Part shown: piece after piece, positions 28,501 to 37,080 of the stretch | Position numbering within the stretch: position 1 is the first letter of the stretch | Layout of the letters: each line of letters opens with the position of its first letter | Assembly (NCBI RefSeq): GCF_001439785.1 | Contig: NZ_JYLI01000014.1 | Location: 1 to 64,000 of the forward strand | Length of the DNA stretch: 64,000 nt | From: Pseudomonas poae | GTDB taxonomy: Bacteria; Pseudomonadota; Gammaproteobacteria; Pseudomonadales; Pseudomonadaceae | Direction: 5' to 3' | Position numbers and translations under genes: made by a program | Notes under the pieces: model-generated | What the model was told of the DNA's origin: nothing | The model's database searches: none | Seen by the model: the letters and a program-made list of their open reading frames with translations, nothing else

Positions 28501-30108
28501 CTGACCGACGCCCACCCGCAGCAATGGTGGCGCGATACCCACGACACGGCGCAACAACAGTATTACCTGAGCGAAACCCTGGCGCAGTGGATTCACCATA
28601 CCCAGGAGGATCAATGGCAGCTGGCCCTGCCCTACCGGCAACGCAGTAATGCCTGGACATTGCCCAAGGGCCTGCCACCGTCAGGCTTGAACACTCAGGC
28701 CATCAGCTATGAAGGGTTTATCCAGGCGCAATCAGGGCCAATGGGGCCGCGGGCGCCCCGGCAACTGAGCGGCTTGTCGGTGCAGCACTACCGCGAGCCT
28801 GGCGGCAAAGGCCAGGTGCTTGAACCAGGCGTGGCCACGTTCCAGGCACTGACCAGTTACCTGGAAACCGCTGAACTGGACGCCGCCGCGTTGCAGGCTC
28901 TGCAAGCCATCCCTCGCATGCCGGGCCAACTCGCCTGGGACCTGCCGCAGCGCTTGAAGGAAATCGGCTATCAGGCCATGACGGTGTTTTTTTGCGCCAA
29001 TGATGAGGAACGCCAAACGCCGCCCACCCTCTGGTCCATCCGCCGACAGTTCCCCCGCTATCGCAACGCCAAGCATTTTTATCGCCTGCACGCCTGGCGC
29101 CTGACCCAGGCCGAGGATGAGACCAGCGTGACCCACGACCCTTACGACTGTCAGGTCATTGAAGTCAAACAGGCCGACGGCTGCGTGACGCAACTGCACC
29201 ATGACTATCGCCTGTTGCAACCGGTCAAGCTGACCGACGCCAACGGCACAGTGCAGCAAGCGCTGCTGGATGCGTTCGGACGCGTGATTGCCAGAAGCAT
29301 CATGGGCAATGAGTCTGGCACGCAGGTCGGCTTCGGCGCATTGACGGCCCCCGACGCGGCTTTGCACACCTCTGTCGAAGACGCTATCCAGAGGCCTGAA
29401 ACCGTACTGGGCCACGCAGCCCGCGCCGCCTGTTACGCAGTGTTCTGTTGGATGGGCAGCATCGCCAGGCAGCAGATACGCCCCGAGTGGATCAAGCGGC
29501 GTTACTTGCTGCCCGATGGGCACATCCGCAGCGCCGCCCGCCCTTACCTCAAAGCCAGGTCGCGCCAGTTGACCGAGTCCGAGCGGGCCTTATCGGCGTT
29601 GATCAAGCAAGCGCGCCGCACGCCGGTGCACAGCCTGGAACTGGCAGCGGACCGTTACCCGGGCGACGAGGCGCGAATCATCCACATGACGCTGGCGTTC
29701 CAGGACGGTGCTGGCCGCACCTTGCAGCGCACGCAAAAAGCCGAGCCCGGGCCCGCGTATGTGATGGCGGACAATGGCGACCCGGCGATTCAAAACAGTG
29801 CGCTGCAAACCGCACACGCCGACCCGCGCTGGTGCGTCAGTGAACGCACCGACTACAGCCTCGAAGGCCGTATCGTGCGTATTTACCGGCCGTTCTTCAG
29901 CGATCGCCATCACTTCGTCAACGCTGAACCCTTGCGTAAGCTTTGGCACAGCGACACCCAGCTGTACGACCCTCTGGGCCGACCTGTACGCACCCTGACC
30001 GCCAACGCAACGGTACGACAAACCACTTACTGGACCTGGTACACCATCAGCGAGGATGAAAACGACACCGGGTCGCCGGAGCCGACGCCACCATTGCCCC
30101 CGGCGTGA
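25567..30108 (+). CDS. Tc toxin subunit B (SpvB/TcdB-type)
   Basis: A 1513-residue TcB/TcaC-like protein. The SpvB-type N terminus shows GNGTATLAIPLPVSAGRGY in slightly diverged form (GANGTATLAIPLPVSAGRG), then APTLALRYRSGAGNSPYGFGW. FG-GAP/propeller repeats follow, for example LLDVDGDGRLEWVLARPG near residue 460 and VLADLNGYGGADLLYLS near 620. TcdB mid-N and mid-C regions carry TYRSSAQEWLDEK and YYDPDERTFNGFGLL. TcB forms half of the hollow cocoon that encloses the TcC toxin and docks to TcA through the propeller. It is translationally coupled to the preceding gene by a 4-bp ATGA overlap. Confidence 0.9.
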   Translation: MKTPEATPSPLSVPSLPDAGSAVKARSSDWGSVGANGTATLAIPLPVSAGRGYAPTLALRYRSGAGNSPYGFGWELNLGAITRCTRRGVPSYTAADSILGPDAQTWMPECDANGTPLQRRRERFNQLPLPAPCTVTRYFPAVESDFARIEHWRTAADAVGFWLIQARDGSQHVYGKTASARIANPDAPDQVAQWSLEESLNRHGEHIGYHYLRETEAHTFPYDCRAQHYLHAVYYGNVKAREKETLYLLHADDLSRQDWHFHLLLDYGQRSTAMDQVPPYASPGLWPVRQDAFSSYAYGFELRTQRLCRQILMFHCFPAESAMGPAPVLVKRLLLEHQPAAPCRLIAVHEQAVDSQGQLASLPPQEFHYQSARLKLNKGRYQRLEDFPGLNDGQRYQVVDLYGEGLPGLFYRGDNAWFYRAPQRDENRANADEITYAPPEAIPISAMADMLRPVYQTLLDVDGDGRLEWVLARPGLSGFFRLGAQSDAAGFVPFDAFPAEYLHADAMFADLLGSGFADMALVGPRSVRLYANQQAGGFAAGIDLPHRIDGDDLPTVTSSARDWVGFSDILGSGQQHLVRIRHDEIKYWPNLGRGRFGKGRVLTSLPFREATFNAANIVLADLNGYGGADLLYLSHDALSIYLNKGSKGFAGNPLKLPWPSGVAYDALCQVSVVDIRGQGLVSLIISVMHPRPQHWRYDFFNKRPGLLRYLYNNLGAKARITYRSSAQEWLDEKQELLHQGKPAVSRLPFALDLVKTHEQRDETTGGALIQRYQYRRAYYDPDERTFNGFGLLLQSDRETAYHASHTRSLLSKRWFHTGQFLDSPGDGYSAHDRHSVTLGPTLLASYEAGAGAAEPTAHHDRLITRPSSQAVRDATRALRGLPLRVEVFALDPPGAVPYSVQHHRYLVRQLAPVSGALQRARMLPLEVETVTSLYEQVADDPVCEHRLNLRWDAYGSLVHGVTVHHARRKTPDDPPPDVLTDAHPQQWWRDTHDTAQQQYYLSETLAQWIHHTQEDQWQLALPYRQRSNAWTLPKGLPPSGLNTQAISYEGFIQAQSGPMGPRAPRQLSGLSVQHYREPGGKGQVLEPGVATFQALTSYLETAELDAAALQALQAIPRMPGQLAWDLPQRLKEIGYQAMTVFFCANDEERQTPPTLWSIRRQFPRYRNAKHFYRLHAWRLTQAEDETSVTHDPYDCQVIEVKQADGCVTQLHHDYRLLQPVKLTDANGTVQQALLDAFGRVIARSIMGNESGTQVGFGALTAPDAALHTSVEDAIQRPETVLGHAARAACYAVFCWMGSIARQQIRPEWIKRRYLLPDGHIRSAARPYLKARSRQLTESERALSALIKQARRTPVHSLELAADRYPGDEARIIHMTLAFQDGAGRTLQRTQKAEPGPAYVMADNGDPAIQNSALQTAHADPRWCVSERTDYSLEGRIVRIYRPFFSDRHHFVNAEPLRKLWHSDTQLYDPLGRPVRTLTANATVRQTTYWTWYTISEDENDTGSPEPTPPLPPA

Positions 30109-30118
30109 GACGTGGCGC

Positions 30119-30148
30119 CACCGTGGCGGCGCTGGCACCGCCACGGTG
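30119..30148. terminator. Hairpin between convergent TcB and TcC genes
   Basis: A perfect 11-bp stem (CACCGTGGCGG / CCGCCACGGTG) with an 8-base loop lies in the 50-bp gap between the two stops. There is no T-run on either side, so termination would be weak or factor-assisted. Confidence 0.55.
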
Positions 30149-30158
30149 ATTCACTCAC

Positions 30159-32906
30159 TTACCGGCGCGCCCGCACACCGGCCACGCGCGTGCTTCTGGG
30201 CGTATAACGGCGCCACAGGCCTGCGTCAGTCTCCCAAGGCGCATCAACCCTGATCTGGCCTTGATAGAAGTTCACCCTGCCGGCCAGTTGCGTTCGGTGC
30301 CGATATAGCCAGCGCAACTCCGATGCGGTGATCGATGAGCGCGACTTGTCGACCACCGCCTCTATGTCCAGATCATCGAGGGCAAAATGAACCACTGCGC
30401 TGCTCTGCTCACCGGTCAAGGTGCGCAACGCGGATTTGCTGCTGCGACTGACCATTTTTTTCTGGATATCCGAGAGGCCGCTGCCGATGTAGTGAATAGC
30501 CGTCGCCTCGAGTGAATAGGCACCTGCCTTGAGGTCCCTGACAAAGGCTCTGGCAAACTGCTGGTTGCATGCCGTGGCCGCACATCCGGAATACCGCGAC
30601 ACAACGCCCTCGTAAAACGGTTGGACACTGGTGGATATTTCCCCAATGAGCTCGCGCTTGAGACGGGTATAGACAGGGTCTTCATGACGGACCGGCGTTA
30701 GCAGGTTCCGGAAGTGCTCAGGCGCCACTTGTCTGAAGCTGCTAAAGGCTCTGACCTGGGACGCCAGACCGGCAGTCCAGGCTTGCAACTGCGAACCCGA
30801 GAAGTAAGCCGCCATCGTGTCGCCTCTCCCGCTTAGCAGCGACCACCAGCTCCTGTAGGTAAAAACGGTCGCGGACAAGCCAAAAATAATATCCCCTCGC
30901 CCCGGCTGGAATTGCTCGCCAAAGGTGGCCTGCCCGCCGTCGGCATCCCTGAACCGCAATGGATTGCCTCGGGCCATTGCATACAGGTTCAAACCGTCCA
31001 CGTCGCCCAGCGGGTCCGGGCTGATCCAGCGTTGCAACCACGGCGCGTAATAGCGCGCCCCGTAGTAGTAAAGACCCGTCGCGTCGCGCTCCTTGTCCGA
31101 ATAACGACGCACCTTGTGGTAGCCGCGCACAGTATTTTGCACGGCCCACCACGCTGTGGCGCCATAGGGATAGTAGTGCTCCTGACTCAATAGCCGAGCC
31201 TGTTCGTCCAACGTGAGCGAACAACTCTTGAGGTGATCCTGGAGGCAGAAATGCAGTGGGTGCGTGTCCAGGTAAGCGGGTTTGCCAGAGTGCCATTGCA
31301 CCACGGTGACTCGCCCACCGCCCGTGTCGATATCCAGCAGATTGAAGCGCTTGCCTCTTTGCTTGTGGACTTGCAGACCGGGCAGGTAATACGTCAATCG
31401 TGTCTCCTTTGCGTCACCCTCGCCTTTGCTGCGAAGTTTCAGGGCCCGCTGACCTTGACTGTCATACACGTAGCTTTCCCCATCGGAATCACCGCTCTGA
31501 CGTTGCACCTGCACCAGCTGGTTGCGCACATTCCAGACCGTCAGTTTGCCGGAACCCAGTGACTGTAGATTGCCATTGGCATCGAAGGCGTCTGCCAGTC
31601 GAGCCGACCTGTCTTGAGCGGCAGGCAAGGCGCGGTTGCTCAGCGCAGCGATCTGCAGCTCTCGGGTATAGCCCGTGCCGCGGGAAGGCAGATGTTGGAG
31701 CCGCGTCAGATTGCCGGCCTCATCGTGCTCATAGTGCTGAGTGTAATTGCGCCATAGCCCTTGCTCCGTTGCACCCAATTGCACGGCTGGCGGGAGTGCC
31801 GGGCCACCTGTGGCGACGGCGCTCTCCCTGCCGCTGGCCTGGATCAACCGATACAACGTGTCATACCGGTACGTGCTGACCGCCTCGATCCGCGCATTGC
31901 TGTGCCACCGCGTCGGCTGGGCCAGGTCGCTGATGCTGAGAATATTGCCCACCGGGTCATATTGATAAGCAAGCTGCTGCAGCGGCGTGCCAGCCTCGCC
32001 TTGACGATAGGCTTTCAGTTGCACCAGACGACCATCGCGTTCGGAATAGTCGGCCACCTTGATCACACCATTGCCCGCCCGCTCGGACATGACCTGGCCA
32101 CTGGCGTTGTACACCCGCTGATCCATCAATACCTGGCGGTTCTCGTCCTTGAGGGTCAACGCCATTTCCAGCAGCCGTCCCTGTTGCCCGTAGCGCCGAT
32201 GTTGAGCGTTGCCCCTGGCGTCGACCTGCTCCAGCAAGGCACCCAGCGCGTCGTAGCGCCAAGTGGTGGTATAGGCGTGGCTTTCCACCTGAGCGTATTG
32301 AGCGGCATCGCTTTGTGGCCAATCGACAGGCGAGAGGTCAGTACGAAATTGCCGGGTTTGTCTGATCACCTGTTGTTCGATCGAGTACGCCTCTATCTGC
32401 AGCACGCCGGCCGGGTCCGTATGACGAATCAACCGACCGCAGCGTCTGGCGACTGCGTCGGAGGGGCTCGCGGCCGCGTACTGCATGCGCTCGACACAAC
32501 GAGGCGAAGCATCGCCTGCCGATTGCTCGAACACCGCAGTCGGGCGCAGCAGGCGGTCGTAATGAAACGACTGCTGTGCACCGCGCGAATCCCAATCATG
32601 CAGCCGTTGCCCCGCAGTGCCACGCAGGACCAGTCGCCAGCCGGCATCCCCGGTTTCGGTGCGCACGGTTTCGCCGGACAAGCTATAGAGATTGGATTGC
32701 GCAGCCACCCCGCTCTCGCCACGGGCAAACTGGCGGGGATCCCATTGTTCAAGCAGCAGGCCACTGGCGCCAAACACCTGGCGATTGACCCGTGGCTGCG
32801 GCGGGTCCGTCGGCTGGGTGCGCAAATATTGCACGGTGCGTACCGCCAATCCACGTGGGTCGACAGCGGTCAAAGTGGGCGTGTTTCGATGAAGAGCAGC
32901 AGACAT
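30159..32906 (-). CDS. Tc toxin subunit C (TccC-like Rhs protein with variable C-terminal toxin)
   Basis: A 915-residue TcC. Residues 1 to about 595 are Rhs/YD repeats (for example YQYDPVGNILSISDLAQP and YEHDEAGNLTRLQHLP). The conserved core RYSDKERDATGLYYYGARYY leads to QRWISPDPLG and DGLNLYAMARGNPLRFRDADGG, ending near residue 658. In this family self-cleavage at the DP-containing core releases the C-terminal toxin inside the TcB-TcC shell. Residues 659-915 are the hypervariable payload. I see no ADP-ribosyltransferase, deamidase or protease motif in it. It opens at 32906 with AGGT upstream and runs opposite to the TcA/TcB genes, so it has its own promoter. Confidence 0.88.
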   Translation of the reverse strand: MSAALHRNTPTLTAVDPRGLAVRTVQYLRTQPTDPPQPRVNRQVFGASGLLLEQWDPRQFARGESGVAAQSNLYSLSGETVRTETGDAGWRLVLRGTAGQRLHDWDSRGAQQSFHYDRLLRPTAVFEQSAGDASPRCVERMQYAAASPSDAVARRCGRLIRHTDPAGVLQIEAYSIEQQVIRQTRQFRTDLSPVDWPQSDAAQYAQVESHAYTTTWRYDALGALLEQVDARGNAQHRRYGQQGRLLEMALTLKDENRQVLMDQRVYNASGQVMSERAGNGVIKVADYSERDGRLVQLKAYRQGEAGTPLQQLAYQYDPVGNILSISDLAQPTRWHSNARIEAVSTYRYDTLYRLIQASGRESAVATGGPALPPAVQLGATEQGLWRNYTQHYEHDEAGNLTRLQHLPSRGTGYTRELQIAALSNRALPAAQDRSARLADAFDANGNLQSLGSGKLTVWNVRNQLVQVQRQSGDSDGESYVYDSQGQRALKLRSKGEGDAKETRLTYYLPGLQVHKQRGKRFNLLDIDTGGGRVTVVQWHSGKPAYLDTHPLHFCLQDHLKSCSLTLDEQARLLSQEHYYPYGATAWWAVQNTVRGYHKVRRYSDKERDATGLYYYGARYYAPWLQRWISPDPLGDVDGLNLYAMARGNPLRFRDADGGQATFGEQFQPGRGDIIFGLSATVFTYRSWWSLLSGRGDTMAAYFSGSQLQAWTAGLASQVRAFSSFRQVAPEHFRNLLTPVRHEDPVYTRLKRELIGEISTSVQPFYEGVVSRYSGCAATACNQQFARAFVRDLKAGAYSLEATAIHYIGSGLSDIQKKMVSRSSKSALRTLTGEQSSAVVHFALDDLDIEAVVDKSRSSITASELRWLYRHRTQLAGRVNFYQGQIRVDAPWETDAGLWRRYTPRSTRVAGVRARR

Positions 32907-33012
32907 GAGCGTTGACCTGTTTTGCACTAAGGTCAAAAAAGACTAGGGGGGGTGATAGTGAGGGAGGGGGTAATGCACCTCGGTTTAATGTAACCGGATT
33001 CTCAAAATGCGC

Positions 33013-33049
33013 ACCGACATCCGCAGGCATTGCGCCTGCGGGTGTCGGT
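33013..33049 (-). terminator. Hairpin downstream of bolA
   Basis: A 16-bp stem with a single G-T wobble (ACCGACATCCGCAGGC / GCCTGCGGGTGTCGGT) and a 5-base loop. On the minus strand it is followed shortly by ATTTT. It lies five bases after the bolA stop, so it is the likely terminator of the DUF2059-bolA pair. Confidence 0.7.
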
Positions 33050-33054
33050 CAGGC

Positions 33055-33348
33055 TCAGTGCCCGCCGGCGCAGGTCGGCGAAGCCGGGGCTGCGTCGATG
33101 GTCGCCCATTCCTGCGGCGTGTAGGTATGCAGCGCCAACGCATGAAACTCGGTCATCAGGTCACCCAAAGCGGCGTAGACCTTCTGGTGGCGCTTGACGC
33201 GGTTGAGCCCCTCGAACTGCTGGCTGACCAGCACGGCCTTGAAGTGGGTCTGCAACCCACGGCTGTGCATGTGGCTTTCATCCAGCACGCTCAAGTGTTC
33301 CGGGCTCAAGGCGCCAAGCGCCGTTTCGATACGCGGTTGCATGGTCAT
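33055..33348 (-). CDS. bolA: BolA family protein
   Basis: A 97-residue BolA-fold protein, a partner of monothiol glutaredoxins in Fe-S handling and a stress/morphology regulator. Visible are MQPRIETALGALSPEHLSVLDES, the conserved HMHSRGLQTHFKAVLVS, and a helical C-terminal half with LNRVKRHQKVYAAL. The conserved His of the fold is in HALALHTY. It starts 6 bp after the DUF2059 gene, so the two form an operon. The same pairing is remembered from PAO1 (PA0856-PA0857). Confidence 0.92.
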   Translation of the reverse strand: MTMQPRIETALGALSPEHLSVLDESHMHSRGLQTHFKAVLVSQQFEGLNRVKRHQKVYAALGDLMTEFHALALHTYTPQEWATIDAAPASPTCAGGH

Positions 33349-33354
33349 CGCTGC

Positions 33355-33873
33355 TTACTTCTTCTTGGCCGGTGCGGCGGCTTTGGGCGTCAGCTCGTTG
33401 GTCATGTCTTCCAACAGCTTGTTGACCACCGGCACGGCGCTTTCCAGTTTGGCCTGGGTCATCTGGGCCGATTGCTGGGTCAGCTGCGGCATTTTTTCCA
33501 GGACCTTCTTGCCCAGCGGGGACTGGTAGAACGCAACCAGGTCCTTGAGCTCCGACTCGCTGAAGTTGGTGGTGTAAAGCTTGACCATGTCCGGCTTCAG
33601 CTTCGGCCAGCCAATGGCCTGGTCGAGCGCGGCGTTGGCCTTGGCCTGGTAGCTGTCCAGTACGGACTGCTTGGCGGCCGGCGCCTTGGTTTGTTCGAAG
33701 CGCTGGGCAAACATTTGCTGCACTTGCATGTACACCGGGGTTCCCAGCTTGTCGGCATGGGCCAGGGTAAGGAAGGCTTCGGCACTGGCGTTGTGGCTGG
33801 CGGTATCGGCAAAAACCTGGCCGCTGGCGCAAACCAGAGCAACCGCGGTACAGATGGCACGAAGACGAGTCAT
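33355..33873 (-). CDS. DUF2059 periplasmic protein
   Basis: A 172-residue exported protein. It has a signal peptide (MTRLRAICTAVALVCASGQVF, cleaved after ADA-like FAD) and a helical DUF2059 domain with the family marks YTTNFSESELKDLVAFYQSPLGKKVLEKMP. The C terminus ends in Lys/Ala repeats. Function is unknown in the family. The start at 33873 follows AAAGGA; an upstream in-frame codon lacks a binding site and would bury the signal peptide. It is the first gene of the pair with bolA. Confidence 0.88.
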   Translation of the reverse strand: MTRLRAICTAVALVCASGQVFADTASHNASAEAFLTLAHADKLGTPVYMQVQQMFAQRFEQTKAPAAKQSVLDSYQAKANAALDQAIGWPKLKPDMVKLYTTNFSESELKDLVAFYQSPLGKKVLEKMPQLTQQSAQMTQAKLESAVPVVNKLLEDMTNELTPKAAAPAKKK

Positions 33874-34066
33874 CGAGTTTCCTTTTCTACAGGCGAGGTA
33901 AAACCCCAAGGGCGACCATTCTGCGCCTAAAAAACCTCGCGGCTCAACCCCAGGCCTTGTCGGACAAGGTTCAGCGCCGCGTTAATCCGATGAAAAGTCT
34001 TTTATGGAACCCCCCTGGCCCATCACGGCCTAAACTGCGCTGACTGACTTCAAGGAGAGTGCCCGA

Positions 34067-35455
<1,389 letters not shown>

Positions 35456-35461
35456 AAAGCG

Positions 35462-35510
35462 CTTGATCTGCTTTTGATCTTGCTCTTGATCTTGATCTTG
35501 ATCTTGATCT
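35462..35510. repeat. CTTGAT hexamer tandem array
   Basis: Four perfect tandem CTTGAT units (35485-35508) are preceded by degenerate copies from 35462. The array lies a few bases after the fumC stop. It is a potential slipped-strand site; no coding role. Confidence 0.85.
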
Positions 35511-35543
35511 CAGGCGCCCCGTCAACCACGCTGGCCGAACGCA

Positions 35544-35734
35544 GGCTTGAATCCGTGGGCAACCCGGCAGGACGCCGGGTTAGCCGCGCTGGGCCAAGGA
35601 TGGCCCATCGCGGCGGCCCACGGATTCAAGCCTGTGTTCGGGAACACCGAGCCCAAGCGAGGTGCCGAGTGGTGGGGCGAAGCGTTTTTGGTTACTTTTT
35701 GCGCTCTTCAAAAAGTGACCCGCCGTAAGGGCGG
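35544..35734. repeat. Structured intergenic repeat element (three-way-junction core)
   Basis: A perfect 17-bp inverted repeat (GGCTTGAATCCGTGGGC at 35544-35560 and its complement at 35616-35632) encloses two smaller hairpins: AACCCGGC/GCCGGGTT, and GCCGCG/CGCGGC with an inner TGGGCCA/TGGCCCA. To the right are a 12-bp stem (GGTTACTTTTTG at 35690-35701 with its near-complement at 35709-35720) and a small CCGCC/GGCGG hairpin. The strand can be translated to GFKPVFGNTEPKRGAEWWGE, a string I recall from many short hypothetical proteins in pseudomonads, so it is a dispersed repeat rather than a gene. It fills most of the 373-bp gap after fumC. Confidence 0.7.
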
Positions 35735-35787
35735 AACCAATAGCCGCCATAACCGCAGCAACGGATATGTACACAACCAAAACCACC

Positions 35788-35811
35788 ATCGGGAGCAAGC
35801 CCCCTCCCACA
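35788..35811. repeat. Single REP half-site
   Basis: ATCGGGAGCAAGCCCCCTCC followed by CACAT is the same half-site as the right arm of the REPIN at 56603-56691. Confidence 0.8.
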
Positions 35812-35828
35812 TTTGAACCGCGTAAGCC

Positions 35829-36785
35829 CTAAGAAGCCAGTCGCACCCGACGAGCCCTGAGCCCCGCAATCAACGAAGGCGCCAAGGCGACCATCGCCGA
35901 CCCCATCACCACCACCAACGCCCCAAAATAACCCAACGCATTAATCTCCTCAGCCTGCACAAACCCAGGCCACCACCACGCCGCCAGCGCCACCGCCACA
36001 AAAGTCACCAACGGCGTCAACGCCAGCGTCGCACTCACCCGCGAAGCCTCCCAGTGCGCCAGCGCCTCCGCAAACGCCCCATACGCCACCAACGTATTCA
36101 TGCAACACGCCAGCAATAACCACCCCTGCAACGGACTCAACGCCAATGCCTCCAGCGGCTGCGCCCACGGCGTCAATAACGCCGCGCAAAACAGATAAAT
36201 CACCATCATCACCTGCAGCGAATTCCACACCGTCAGCAGCTGCTTCTGTCCCAACGCGTAAAACACCCAGATCGTGGTCGCCAGCAGCACCGTCAAGACC
36301 CCGGCCGTGTAGGCGCCCATGGAAGTCAGCAGTTCAGCCAGGCGCTGGTTGAAGAACAACCCAAAGCCCACAATCAACACCACCAACCCCAGGCCCTGCC
36401 CCAGGCTGAAGCGCTCCTTGAACACAAACACACTGGTGACCATCAAAAAGATCGGCCCCATCTGCACCACCAGTTGCGCGGTGCCGGGGCTGAGCATCTT
36501 CAAGCCCACCAGGTACAGCACGTAGTTGCCCACCAGTCCACAGACGGCCATCGCCACCAACCCGGCCCCCCTGGGGCCCAGCACTTTCAAACTGGGCAAA
36601 CGCCGGGTCGTCGCCAGATAGACGAACAGGCAACCGCCGGCCACCGTCAGGCGAAACCAGGTGACGGTGATCGGGTCCATCACCTGCAATACCTGTTTGA
36701 GCTTGACCGGGAGAATGCCCCAGAGCAGCGCGGTCAACAGGGTCAGGAGAAAACCGTAGACCCAGCGACCGGAAGAGATGTGCAT
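35829..36785 (-). CDS. DMT-superfamily (EamA) transporter
   Basis: A 318-residue inner-membrane protein with ten predicted helices in two EamA halves (about 8-140 and 150-295). The first half begins GFLLTLLTALLWGILPVKLKQ with PITVTWFRLTVAGG. The second contains AYGAFAEALAHWEASRVSA and LALTPLVTFVAV, both usual for the family. It probably exports an amino acid or other small metabolite. The ATG at 36785 lacks a clear Shine-Dalgarno site; an in-frame TTG at 36833 is possible but less likely. It is a single gene flanked by repeats on both sides. Confidence 0.85.
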   Translation of the reverse strand: MHISSGRWVYGFLLTLLTALLWGILPVKLKQVLQVMDPITVTWFRLTVAGGCLFVYLATTRRLPSLKVLGPRGAGLVAMAVCGLVGNYVLYLVGLKMLSPGTAQLVVQMGPIFLMVTSVFVFKERFSLGQGLGLVVLIVGFGLFFNQRLAELLTSMGAYTAGVLTVLLATTIWVFYALGQKQLLTVWNSLQVMMVIYLFCAALLTPWAQPLEALALSPLQGWLLLACCMNTLVAYGAFAEALAHWEASRVSATLALTPLVTFVAVALAAWWWPGFVQAEEINALGYFGALVVVMGSAMVALAPSLIAGLRARRVRLAS

Positions 36786-36860
36786 GAGGAGCCCCGAATG
36801 CCTGAGATAGAAGAGCCTGCATTCTAGGGGCAAGCAAACAGATCGGGCTATGCACTAATG

Positions 36861-37016
36861 CCGTTCAGTCAAGCGCAGATCCCCTGTGGCGAGCAGGCTT
36901 GTCCTGCGTTGGACTGCGCAGCAGCCCCAAAACCAGGCGCTGCCGTATCAGGTACACCGCGTTTTGCTGAATTGGGGGCGCTTCGCACCCCAACGCGGGG
37001 CAAGCCCGCTCGCCAC
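36861..37016. repeat. REPIN-like element, copy B
   Basis: Near-identical to copy A: half-sites at 36886 onward (GTGGCGAGCAGGCTTGTCCT) and 36990-37016, with the same spacer and left flank. It lies 64 bp after the end of the thiolase gene and is inverted relative to copy C on the other side of that gene. Confidence 0.8.
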
Positions 37017-37080
37017 AGAGGCTCCAGTTTGCTGCGCGACAGCGCTAAGTCGAAGACTTGGCGGAGCCTCCCGCATGGCT

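Noticed and set aside
35547..35816. 89-residue plus-strand frame after fumC
   Set aside because: Coincides with the structured dispersed repeat; string recurrent in pseudomonad intergenic regions, no start signal.
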